A DNA stretch of 64,000 nucleotides. Origin: Chloroflexi bacterium TSY (lineage in GTDB: Bacteria > Chloroflexota > Anaerolineae > Caldilineales > Caldilineaceae). The position numbers and the translations under genes were made by a program. The number at the start of each line of letters is the position of its first letter. The first letter of the stretch is position 1. Under the pieces are notes generated by a model. It was not told the DNA's origin. It saw only the letters and a list, made by a program, of their open reading frames with translations, and did no database searches. The stretch lies in NCBI GenBank assembly GCA_019217005.1, contig JAHBNG010000055.1, positions 1-64,000 on the forward strand, given 5' to 3'. Positions 54,317 through 63,019 of the stretch are shown piece after piece.

Positions 54317-54382
54317 GCGCCTGCAATTGTGCAGGCGGTCGGCGCCTAGTGCACAGGCGCAAACGGGGCCTTCGGCAGCACT
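54317..54382. repeat. GC-rich hairpin repeat 'GCCTGCAATTGTGCAGGC', copy 1
   Basis: A perfect CGCCTGCA/TGCAGGCG hairpin is followed by GGTCGGCGCC and, after a 13-bp insert, GGGGCCTTCGGCAGCACTT. A second copy without the insert is at 62738-62790. In both places a CTTATCCG-family element is the neighbour. Confidence 0.55.
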
Positions 54383-54486
54383 TGCCAACGAATCAGATTC
54401 AAGAGCGACACAAATTTGTCAGTTCACGTAGTGGGTGCGTAGCACCATCTTTGTGCGCTAAGCGCCTAATAACAGGAACACACAAA

Positions 54487-55608
54487 ATGCATCAAAGCGA
54501 TAGCAAATCCAGCGTTGTCATCTGTGGTGGCGGGGTGATTGGTTCATGCGTCGCCTACTACCTTAGCCACGGATATGCCAGGTGTGGCGTCGAAACGACC
54601 GTCATCGAACGGACGGGCGTTGCCAATGCTTCCTCTGGCAAATCAGGCGGCTTTCTGGCACTCGACTGGTGTCGGGGGACCCCGGTTGATCCGCTGGCAC
54701 GGCGCAGCTTCGCATTACACGCTGAACTCGCAGCAACCCTAGCAGCTGAATTGAATCTAGATTGGGGTTATCGTCCCATTGATACGCTAAGCGTCATCGC
54801 CAGCCAGCAGCGCGACTTCAGCAGGCTGGCCCGCATGACTTCACCAGATTGGTTGGGGCAGATGGCTACCGTCCATTCCCAGATCGGAAATGAGCAGACC
54901 ACAGCACAGATCGATCCCGCAGCGTTCACGCGCTGCATGATGACCGCCGCCCAAATACACGGTGCGCAGTTGCGGATGGGTACAGTGGAAGGGGTGACGT
55001 TGTCAAGCGACGGTAAACGCATCACCGGTCTACTCGTCGATGGTGAACTGCTGCAGGCAGACAATGTTGTAATTGCGATGGGACCGTGGTCAATACTCGC
55101 CTGTGAGTGGTTGCCGTTGCCTGCGGTCTATGGGCTCAAGGGACACAGCCTCATTTTCCGCTTTGAGCCGCCTGATCCTTATGCCCTCTTCGTTGAACTC
55201 GAGACTGAAGATGGCACAATCGATACACCGGAAGTGGTACCGCGGGTTGATGGGACAACTTATATTTGCGGTTTGTCAGGCACTGCTCCGCTACCGGTCG
55301 ATCCGGCGCATGTAGAGCTTGAATCGGGCGCAACTGAACGATTGCGCTCCATGGCCACAGCATTTTCACCCGAACTCGGTGCCTCCGAAGTGCTGGCGGC
55401 GCAGGCTTGCTACCGGCCAATTACAACCGATGGCGTTCCGCTCATTGGACGCGTTCCGGACGTTGAAGGAGCTTACGTGGCAACTGGTCACAGCGTCTGG
55501 GGGATGTTGAATGGTCCAGCCACTGGCGAAGCGATGGCAGAGCTGATCGTCGAGGGCACGACGTCCAAAGTCGATCTCACCCCCTTCGATCCCAGGCGTT
55601 TACTCTAG
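54487..55608 (+). CDS. FAD-dependent amine/amino-acid oxidoreductase (DAO family)
   Basis: 373 aa. The N-terminal dinucleotide fold reads SVVICGGGVIGSCVAYYLS, followed by NASSGKSGGFLALDW. The C-terminal FAD contact is CYRPITTDGVPLIGRVPDVE and GAYVATGHSVWGMLNGPATG. The DAO family oxidises D-amino acids, sarcosine, glycine or similar amines; the substrate is not deducible. The ATG at 54487 has AGGA upstream; the longer open frame back to 54349 runs through repeat sequence and is rejected. It stands alone between IS copies, so it may be part of an IS-flanked unit with the F420-type gene. Confidence 0.85.
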   Translation: MHQSDSKSSVVICGGGVIGSCVAYYLSHGYARCGVETTVIERTGVANASSGKSGGFLALDWCRGTPVDPLARRSFALHAELAATLAAELNLDWGYRPIDTLSVIASQQRDFSRLARMTSPDWLGQMATVHSQIGNEQTTAQIDPAAFTRCMMTAAQIHGAQLRMGTVEGVTLSSDGKRITGLLVDGELLQADNVVIAMGPWSILACEWLPLPAVYGLKGHSLIFRFEPPDPYALFVELETEDGTIDTPEVVPRVDGTTYICGLSGTAPLPVDPAHVELESGATERLRSMATAFSPELGASEVLAAQACYRPITTDGVPLIGRVPDVEGAYVATGHSVWGMLNGPATGEAMAELIVEGTTSKVDLTPFDPRRLL

Positions 55609-55688
55609 CGCCAAAGTTTGAATCCGCTTGCGTAGATTTGCACTTTGAAACCAACGTTGTCGCATTTGGGGTTATTCTGTCTGTTGAA

Positions 55689-56081
55689 GTAGACTCAGTA
55701 GATCCAAATTTCAGGTTTTGAGAGAGAATTCTGGCTAAACAGTTGACATAAATACAAATTTGCCGGTCGATATCTAGTTTTTGCGTTAGATTTGGGGGTG
55801 GTTCAGAATTAGGTTTACACTTTTGATACATAGACAAAAATCTATATGAGGTCATTTTCTGCCTGAGCATGGCTCAAATTAGAAAATATAAACATCTTTT
55901 CTCTTTGCAAAAATGTAAACCTAATTGTCCGCCTAAAATGAACCACCCCTAGATTTGGGCGATTTTCAGATATGAAATAGGTTGTTTTCTGTAACCGAAA
56001 TCTGAATAAATGACTCCAAAATCCCTGCAATCTCGACTGAAAATCGCCAAAAACGCCAAATTTGGATCTACTGAGACTACG
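55689..56081. repeat. outer inverted-repeat element (CTCAGTAGATCCAAATTT ends)
   Basis: CTCAGTAGATCCAAATTT at the left faces its complement at the right (23 bp arms with one mismatch). Together with the nested element it fills most of the 55609-56204 gap. No gene is seen. Confidence 0.6.
55795..55949. repeat. nested 155-bp MITE with 8-bp target duplication
   Basis: The ends GGGGTGGTTCA / TGAACCACCCC enclose the inner inverted pair AATTAGGTTTACA / TGTAAACCTAATT. It is flanked on both sides by TAGATTTG (55787-55794 and 55950-55957), so it inserted into the outer element. Confidence 0.7.
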
Positions 56082-56204
56082 AACACAGCTCACTTTAGGG
56101 AAACCAAATGACCGCTTTTCATTTAAGCTTCGGACACTGTCCCTCGGCAGCAAGCGTTCCGATTGTCCGAAGTTTAAGTAGCAGCTCTATTAGGAGAAAC
56201 ACTT

Positions 56205-56621
56205 ATGAGCAATATGAACGATTGGAACAAAGCAATTATCGAGGAGTTTCGAGCAAACGATGGCAAAGTTGGTGGACAGTTCGAGAATGTACCTTTGCTT
56301 CTTTTACACACAACTGGTGCCAAGAGTGGACTCCCACGCGTGAACCCTTTAGCGTATCTAACCAATAGTGATCGCCTTGTGATCATTGCTTCGAAAGCGG
56401 GTGCGCCAACGAATCCCGATTGGTATTACAATGTCAAGGCTAATGCAGAGGTTCGTGTAGAGGTCGGTACCGAACAATACAATGCTCTTGCCACAATTGC
56501 CGAAGAACCGGAGCGTACGCGGCTCTTTGACCAGATGGCTTCCGTGAACCCGGGCTTTGCTGAGTATCAGCGCAAAACGACACGGGTGATTCCCGTTATT
56601 GTCTTAACACGCCAGCCCTAA
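56205..56621 (+). CDS. DDN-type (F420/flavin-dependent) nitroreductase-family oxidoreductase
   Basis: 138 aa. The pattern VPLLLLHTTGAKSGLPRVNP, LVIIASKAGAPTNPDWYYNV and KANAEVRVEVG is that of the deazaflavin-dependent oxidoreductase family (split beta-barrel), which binds F420 or a flavin. AGGAG stands 8 nt before the ATG. It implies that the host may make F420, as many Chloroflexota do. The gene ends 19 nt before IS copy 3. Confidence 0.88.
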   Translation: MSNMNDWNKAIIEEFRANDGKVGGQFENVPLLLLHTTGAKSGLPRVNPLAYLTNSDRLVIIASKAGAPTNPDWYYNVKANAEVRVEVGTEQYNALATIAEEPERTRLFDQMASVNPGFAEYQRKTTRVIPVIVLTRQP

Positions 56622-56639
56622 TAATTGATGTAACTTAAA

Positions 56640-58133
56640 CTTTACTTTCTGGTAAAGGCTTGAGTGACAAAGGGCAAACCGAAAGGGGTGGAAAAAAGAA
56701 TCCACCCTGAAAAAACGGGATAAAATGTAAAAATAGTGCTCGGCTAGTTTAAGCAGCGGCATTGAGGCGGCGATGAGCGAGAACGCCTTTAGGTAAATGG
56801 TGTGAAACCGAGGCCTTTTTCCGAAAGTCAGGGTCGAGTTGGTCGGGAGTTGGAAAAAGAGCACTCGAGAGAACGCGGCGCAGCCTGCCGGGAGTGGCTT
56901 GAGGCTCTCGATCCCAGTAGCCAGTCGGTATGGGAGGAAGAGAAGCGGCTAAATGGGAAAGAAGATTGCCAGCAAGCAGCCCCACGGAAACAAGCCTCAT
57001 CGGCATGAACAAATTGACGATGTAAGCCAATCATCTGCTTGGAAGCCAAGGGGGGGGATGTTCAACAGGCCAGCGCTCCAGAGAGAAAAGATAAATGGTT
57101 TCAGCTTGTAAAGCCATGACGGTCGCCAGAACCAAAGGTGTGTGATAAGCAGGATCCTGAAAGACGTAAATCGAATAGGTGCGGTTGGCTGTATCCACCT
57201 TGGTTGTCCTGGGGACGAGATTGTGCCATGCTTGATAGCGAATCAGGCGACCACTATAGACAAATTGACCAAACGAGTCTGGAGTTGTGGCCTCGAGTCG
57301 CTTTCCCTATAGCATCGAGAGAGCGGACGCACAATATCACCATATTCGGGTGGTCTGCCTTTTTCCTTACGTTCGGGTAACTCATTGCGGCGCGCTGTGC
57401 AGTTAATCGCTTCCCGAAGGACAAATCGGTCGACGTCGCTTTCTAGCATTTCTCTGATTGTAAACCCGGCATCGACCACCGCCACTTCGTCTGACTCCAG
57501 TGATTTCTTGGTCTCTTTCAGCAGCTTTTTCCGAAACTCACTTTCCTTTGTGCCTACCTCGCATCTCATGATTGCCTTGAGCAGTGGCACTCGTTTCCCG
57601 CCTATCTCCCCCGAGCTTATCATCACTCCAAAGATGAGCGCGGGCAATGCCCGACGAGCCGTTGAGTTATAGAGTCGGTTCACTTTCCCTTGCAGCTTCG
57701 GTCGCCAGAACCCTGTGATATCTATGCTTTTCACTCGGTATCCTTCTAACTTTTTTGCCTCCCATTCCCCTTTCCACTCCACTTCTTCTTGCCACGATGA
57801 GAGCAGGCTTGCAATATCCCATGATCCATATCGAAAGCTCCACCAGCTTCTTCGGATCTCCTCATCTTCAAACCCGCTTTCACTCAATCCACTATGGATT
57901 GCTCCTCGACTTTTCAGAAACGACCCATTCATCATCGCCCACATCAGACGCATTACATTTACGTTTGTTCCCACCGGCGTTACTTGCAATACATTCATCA
58001 GTACTGCTATAGTTATTTCTGGCGCGGTTAGCATTCCTTCCTCCTTTTTGGGTTCTCTACCTTTAGGATGAAACGCTAACCGCTTTTTGTCACATTTCTC
58101 ACCTCATCTCTTTTCTTTTACCAGAAAGTAAAG
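56640..58133 (-). mobile_element. 1.49-kb IS, copy 3
   Basis: Complete, 1494 bp, with inverted ends CTTTACTTTCTGGTAAA/TTTACCAGAAAGTAAAG. It is flanked by the 5-bp direct repeat TTAAA on both sides (56635-56639, 58134-58138), so this insertion is clean. Confidence 0.88.
56749..58034 (-). pseudogene. DDE transposase of the 1.49-kb IS, copy 3
   Basis: Open from 58034 with the same N-terminus as copy 1 until a one-base loss in a C-run near 57306 (after PLSRCYR). An 8-C run (57050-57057) and the C-terminal shift shared with the other copies add further frame loss. Confidence 0.75.
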
Positions 58134-58163
58134 TTAAAGTGAAATTAGTTTGAAATGGGACTA

Positions 58164-58694
58164 AGGCCATTCCAGAAAAATAATTTCTCATGAAGACAAG
58201 CGCCGTAGCCTGGAATGGCTTTGGCTTTTCCTATTGAATTGGGTATTTTATTTTCTGGAAAAGCCTAGCTTGCGCAAAGCTGGTGCGTACATCATCCAGA
58301 AGTGATACGTAGAGCAGTTCATTCTGCGTGTCGCTTCGTGACCCCTGTGGATCACTCCTAAAAGCTTCTATTTTCTATCACATATCACATATCACTTTAG
58401 TATTGCAACAAGCTGTCCTGATCTCCATTTGTTTTACCCTTTGCTGGTTTGTAAATCCCTACAAAAATTACAGAATTGGTAAGACTCCACTGTGTATATC
58501 GTAGGAGCTGTTTCTACTACGTTTACTCCCTTGTTCGTTGACGGCTAGCAAATGTCATCTTGTAGTAGATGATCCACATAGAAAGCGGGTAGAATTTTCC
58601 ATAAGTCTTGCAGAGTTGCTTGCTATGCTTAGATAGTGATCACATCCCGTGATACTCAATGTATAGAGCATCCTAGAAAAGGAGTAAGCAATTT
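58164..58694. other. intergenic region with one palindrome, no gene
   Basis: GCCATTCCAG (58165) faces CTGGAATGGC (58211), a 10-bp stem with a long loop. The remaining sequence up to the start of the secreted-protein gene shows no gene or clear promoter. Confidence 0.4.
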
Positions 58695-60929
58695 ATGAAA
58701 ATACAAATTAGACGGCCAGATATGGTGGCCGCGCTAGGCTCATGCAGAAAGGTTTTGTCATGCTCCCATCTTGAGAAAGGCAGTGCGAAACATTTAGGGA
58801 GCACGATATGTATCGCCATCTTGCTGGGAATAGTGTGGCAATGGGGCGGGACACAAGTTCATGCTAGCGACCTATTTGATAGCTCGAATGGAGGTGGACA
58901 CTGGTGTATTGTTCCAGACAATGGTAGCAGTAGTATTACGGGCCGCATTGTGTCGTCAAGCGGCGCGCCCGTTGCAAATGCAACGGTCTTTATTCATGCT
59001 TCCCTCGACCGAATCGTTTATTGTCGGCAGAAAACAGGGGCAGACGGCACATTCCAGTTTATGCAACTGCCTGCAGCCACCTACCAGATGAAGGTATTCA
59101 AATGGAGGTCATACTGGTATCACTCACCCAACATCGATCCGATTGAGGTGGCGGAAGGTGAAACCGTTGATATGGGCGACATTATAATCGATGCGGCCCC
59201 GAGCATCGTCCCAATTCTTGGCACAGTAGTAGACAGTGATGGAGCATTGGTCACTGATATTGATGCTCGTGCCTATTTGCGTGAATCCCCCGATGAGCTA
59301 TCTGCAAGTGGTATTGATAATGCTGGGAATGACGGAGATGGTAGACGCGGACGGGATGGACGTGGCTATGGGCGTCGACAGCATGGGTATGGGACTGCGG
59401 TGGATGAAGGGACGTTTCAGATCGACGCTTGGGCAGGCAAGTACGAAGTAAATCTGAAAATAAAACCCGGAGGTCCATACTACATACCTTCGGATCAGCA
59501 GATTCTGGTCGATACAACGGATGGAATCAGCAAAACAGTGGCCATAACTGTGGCTCGCTACAGCGCTGTCATCAGTGGTACGCTTTTCTTGCCGGGCCCA
59601 GATGGAACGCTTGTCCCACCTGGAGAACCCGCAACCAATCTTAGAGGTCGAGTCCGTGCGGTCAGCAGTGACGATGACAAAGGGGTTGTTGCCACAATTG
59701 ACCCCGATACGGCTCAATACCAACTCTATCTCAATCCCGGCACCTGGACTCTATACTATGCCATTCACACCCACGATTATCTGCCATTTAATGCCGAGCC
59801 TGTTAGCGTGACGGTCGGTGCAGATGAAAACGTAACTCAGAATTTTACCTTGTCTGCCCTCGATGCAACTGTGCAAGGTACAGTTACAGATGCAGATGGT
59901 GATCCAATCCGCTGGGCGTACGTCACAGACCGACCAGTTGATCGCGCAGGAGACAGAGCGGCCAAGTTAAAAGCCAGGGTACGCAATGGTGAATATGAAC
60001 TGAGCGTCGCCTCTGATCATGTATATGCGATCAAGGCCCATGCGTGGCGTTTTCATGGCGCAATTCAACCCGCTGCAGTGACGGTCACACCGACTGCCAA
60101 TTCAAGTGTGACTGTTGACCTTCAATTCCAGGATCCCGATGCGAGTATTAGCGGCGTAGTGACGTTAGAGGATGGCAGCCCAGCACCCTATGCTCGCGTT
60201 GCGGCACAATCCACCAATGGACAATCGATTAAGACTCGAGCCAATGCGGAAGGAGCCTATCACCTGGGTGCTGTGAGCGGCATTTGGAACGTCGATGCCT
60301 ATTGGTATTCGCACATGGATAAGGTGTTCCACCGCAGCGCCGATGGGCTTCAGGTTGATCTGACTACGACCAGTACAGCAACTCTCGATATCACGCTGTT
60401 CTCCGATGCCAATCCAATGCCGGAAGCCGCCCAAAGCGAATTTGTGGCGAGCAGTGGCTGGTCTGCTGAGTTGTCCGATGGCATGCGCGTCGATGTTCCC
60501 AGGAATGCCTTGTCGGGTGCCACAGATATTTCTATCTCTATAACGCCTGTGGCTGATGAGTTACCATCAACATCAGACGGTTTGCCGATCAGCTATGGCT
60601 ATGAGATTCGCGCTCATTATAGCCAGTCGGGCCAGGCTATTGAAGGAGACTTCCTCTCCGATGTTGTCCTTACTTTCTCTTATAGCGATGAAGATTTAGA
60701 CAGAGCAGGTGTTTCAGAGGAGGCTGTCGCACCTGCCTACTACGACGCAGACGAGGACAATTGGATTATAATTAGCAGCTTTACCCTTGATCCGGCGAAT
60801 AACGAAATTACCGTGCAGACCGATCATTTTTCATTGTGGGCCTTGATCGCTGTCACACCCGCGACAATTGAACAGCCAAATGAATCCCTGTTGACCACTG
60901 AATTCTTTTTGCCGTTGATTGTTCAATAA
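58695..60929 (+). CDS. secreted multi-domain beta-sandwich protein (CarboxypepD-reg-like repeats, ZU5-like end)
   Basis: 744 aa. A signal segment lies near residues 36-58 (TICIAILLGIVWQWGGTQV, then HAS). Repeated carboxypeptidase-regulatory-like domains follow, each beginning like ITGRIVSSSGAPVANATVFI, VQGTVTDADGDPIRWAYV and ISGVVTLEDGSPAPYARV. An acidic/Arg-Gly insert (GDGRRGRDGRGYGRRQHG) lies near 215-235. A C-terminal ZU5-like domain (SAELSDGMRVDVPRNALSG) is followed by the tail FFLPLIVQ, a Chloroflexota-style C-terminus. It has no catalytic residues, so it probably has an adhesive or structural surface role. AAAGGAG stands 10 nt before the ATG. Confidence 0.8.
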   Translation: MKIQIRRPDMVAALGSCRKVLSCSHLEKGSAKHLGSTICIAILLGIVWQWGGTQVHASDLFDSSNGGGHWCIVPDNGSSSITGRIVSSSGAPVANATVFIHASLDRIVYCRQKTGADGTFQFMQLPAATYQMKVFKWRSYWYHSPNIDPIEVAEGETVDMGDIIIDAAPSIVPILGTVVDSDGALVTDIDARAYLRESPDELSASGIDNAGNDGDGRRGRDGRGYGRRQHGYGTAVDEGTFQIDAWAGKYEVNLKIKPGGPYYIPSDQQILVDTTDGISKTVAITVARYSAVISGTLFLPGPDGTLVPPGEPATNLRGRVRAVSSDDDKGVVATIDPDTAQYQLYLNPGTWTLYYAIHTHDYLPFNAEPVSVTVGADENVTQNFTLSALDATVQGTVTDADGDPIRWAYVTDRPVDRAGDRAAKLKARVRNGEYELSVASDHVYAIKAHAWRFHGAIQPAAVTVTPTANSSVTVDLQFQDPDASISGVVTLEDGSPAPYARVAAQSTNGQSIKTRANAEGAYHLGAVSGIWNVDAYWYSHMDKVFHRSADGLQVDLTTTSTATLDITLFSDANPMPEAAQSEFVASSGWSAELSDGMRVDVPRNALSGATDISISITPVADELPSTSDGLPISYGYEIRAHYSQSGQAIEGDFLSDVVLTFSYSDEDLDRAGVSEEAVAPAYYDADEDNWIIISSFTLDPANNEITVQTDHFSLWALIAVTPATIEQPNESLLTTEFFLPLIVQ

Positions 60930-60935
60930 GAATTT

Positions 60936-61109
60936 GTAGCTGTTCAGCATGTCAGCAATCAGCTTGACACGTTTAAGCAGCTTGTCTCGGCAGGGAAGTG
61001 TACTGTTTTATGAGATCGACACCTGAGCTGTTCGGTTTGTTCGCGCCCCCCATTTGGCCTGTGACTCTCCTGAAGCAGCGCATGCAGGTGGTCGCGATGG
61101 AGCCGATTT
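60936..61109. repeat. MITE-like element, half copy (see 13627-13879)
   Basis: The left arm (GTAGCTGTTCAG ... GAGATCGACACCT) and the centre (CTGAGCTGTTCGGTTTGTTC ... GGTCGCGATGGAGCCGATTT) match copy 1. The right arm is absent. It starts seven bases after the stop of the secreted-protein gene. Confidence 0.65.
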
Positions 61110-61145
61110 AAAGATAAGCAACTTGGGGAGGTTGGGAGCTTTGAG

Positions 61146-61210
61146 GGGTAGGTTTTTCAAAAGGGTGTTTTGACCCCGAAATCGGGTCTATTGGACAAAC
61201 AAACCTACCC
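61146..61210. repeat. palindrome GGGTAGGTTT/AAACCTACCC
   Basis: A 10-bp outer stem with an inner GACCCCGA/TCGGGTC hairpin, 57 nt before the 3' end of the following minus-strand gene. It may terminate that transcript, or be another small repeat. Confidence 0.45.
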
Positions 61211-61267
61211 TTCCAAGGAGGTTGGAAGGGGGTTTACGAATACCCAATTACTTTGTTTACGCAGTAC

Positions 61268-62806
61268 TTAAGGCCAACTCCAAGGCAACGTATTTTGATA
61301 GACCCAGAGTGTTGTATGAAACCCTTGAACCAAAAGGAGTGGCACTGCCGCCGCCGCGAGATAGCGCTTGTTTGAAAGTTGACAGGACAGGAGGACAATT
61401 AAGAGTATCGTAGCGGGAAGCGCTGCCAAGCTGAAGAGATCCCAATCTCGTTGTCCACCGTAGTCGGGATTCCATACCCAAGTGAAGAGGAAGTAGGAGG
61501 TGGTGGTCATGAGGAGAAAGTGGATGGTAGACGGTGGGTGGTGGGGCAAGTTTCTGGTTGTCGCGGTTTGAGTCCTTTGAACAAGATTGATGAGTGCGAA
61601 CCAGAGGAGGCTCGGCAAGACAACTGGGGCGATGAGCACCTGTTCGTTCAAAAATTCTCGTAGATGGAGCCAGCTAAACATGGTGAAGTGTTCCCAGCGG
61701 GTGGTTGTTTCGAAGAGCGGTACAAACGGACGTGCGTCACTTCCGCCTGGTCGATCATCGGTTAGGAGAGACGCGATGCCATGATCGCCCCATTCCATTA
61801 AAAGAATTGTAAATGTGGCAATCGCCATTGTGGGGAGGGCGATCTGCACAATGGCTTTCCTGAAACTTCCCTTGGACATCTTTTGACGCCGCGTCCACTG
61901 CCAGCCCAGAAACAATAGACTCGGTGATAAAATGATTGTGCTGGGATGGAAAGCGTTGGTGAGCGCAAGAACTGTCGCAGCCAACCAAAGAGGCTTTTCA
62001 CCGGATAGGACAGCCAATCCGATCCAAAGATATGCTAATACTCCAACAGCGGCAAAGCTATAATTTTCGACATATCCAAAGAAGAGCTGGAGAAGACCCA
62101 AACTGGTCAGAAAACCAACTGTGAGCCAAGGTGGCGAAAAGTGGAGCTGGCGACTGAGGGCTAAGCTGACCAGTAAATAGAGGATACCGGCAACGGGACT
62201 TAGAATGTGGTAAACGGGCATTGCATCGGACCAACTCAATGCCTCATGAAAATGGAGCCAGACCTGACTATGCAGAAACACGTCGAGTGGCGCCTGCCAA
62301 GAGTGGGTCAAGCGGACCGTCGGATCAGGCCAGGCGATAGCGTTGGTCAAAATATAGGCATCGCCCCAGCGGGTATGGATCAATGGAAATGCGAAGAAAC
62401 TAATTATCAGCGCAATGGCAACAACATAAAGAGAGCCAAATGAGGAGAGAACCCAAAGCTCCTTGCCCCAACGACTCCACACGTTTGACTGCTTTGCTTC
62501 ATCCAACCAAAAGACGAAGATGACTCCACAGATCACCATTGTTCCAATTGCGACAAGCCACCATGATGCGTACTGAATTGGCCAGAACCCCCACCACACA
62601 GTCTCCGCATGGTCTGGCTCAGGAATTGCAACGGGAGTCAGGGGCAATGTGTAGACATAAATGTGCAATCCTAGAAGCACTAACGTGATTAAATGAAACC
62701 CAGCGACAAGCGTTCGGCAATAAGTGACTATTTGCTTGGGCCTGCAATTGTGCAGGCCGTCGGCCCAAACAAGGGCCCTGCGGCAGCACTCAACAATCAA
62801 TTGCAT
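61268..62806 (-). CDS. polytopic membrane protein, glycosyltransferase-like
   Basis: Up to 512 aa with about 11 helices, for example FHLITLVLLGLHIYVYTLPL, LFFGYVENYSFAAVGVLAYL and ATVLALTNAFHPSTIILSPS. RWGDAYILTNAIAWPDPTV in the first loop resembles GT-C-type mannosyl or arabinosyl transferases, but I cannot name a family. The first ~25 codons lie in the GCCTGCAATTGTGCAGGC repeat (62738-62790), so the natural start was probably replaced or lost; the true N-terminus may begin near FHLITLVLLG. It has no operon partner. Confidence 0.55.
   Translation of the reverse strand: MQLIVECCRRALVWADGLHNCRPKQIVTYCRTLVAGFHLITLVLLGLHIYVYTLPLTPVAIPEPDHAETVWWGFWPIQYASWWLVAIGTMVICGVIFVFWLDEAKQSNVWSRWGKELWVLSSFGSLYVVAIALIISFFAFPLIHTRWGDAYILTNAIAWPDPTVRLTHSWQAPLDVFLHSQVWLHFHEALSWSDAMPVYHILSPVAGILYLLVSLALSRQLHFSPPWLTVGFLTSLGLLQLFFGYVENYSFAAVGVLAYLWIGLAVLSGEKPLWLAATVLALTNAFHPSTIILSPSLLFLGWQWTRRQKMSKGSFRKAIVQIALPTMAIATFTILLMEWGDHGIASLLTDDRPGGSDARPFVPLFETTTRWEHFTMFSWLHLREFLNEQVLIAPVVLPSLLWFALINLVQRTQTATTRNLPHHPPSTIHFLLMTTTSYFLFTWVWNPDYGGQRDWDLFSLAALPATILLIVLLSCQLSNKRYLAAAAVPLLLVQGFHTTLWVYQNTLPWSWP
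62738..62790. repeat. GC-rich hairpin repeat 'GCCTGCAATTGTGCAGGC', copy 2
   Basis: GGGCCTGCAATTGTGCAGGC, then CGTCGGCCC, then GGGCCCTGCGGCAGCACT, matching 54317-54382 without its insert. It overlaps the 5' end of the membrane-protein frame. Confidence 0.55.
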
Positions 62807-62850
62807 ATCGACAAAAAGTTGTTGCTCTTGATCCCTTAAGGGCCTTAGTG

Positions 62851-62924
62851 CTTATCCGAAGAGTTCTGTGACGAACGATTCTTGCTCGAGAAGGGAGTCA
62901 GACTCGCAACCTCTTTTCGGATGG
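62851..62924. repeat. 75-bp 'CTTATCCGAAAAG' family, copy 3
   Basis: It starts CTTATCCGAAGAGTTCTGTG and ends CAACCTCTTTTCGGATGG. It has the same orientation as copy 1 and lies 60 bases from the hairpin repeat. Confidence 0.6.
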
Positions 62925-63019
62925 ATTCTAAACTGAGCGCTGTACAAAAACCCAATTCTGCTTCATTTGGTGGAGACGTCCGAAATGCCATGCCTTCGTT
63001 ACAATCGCGGGTGAGCCTG

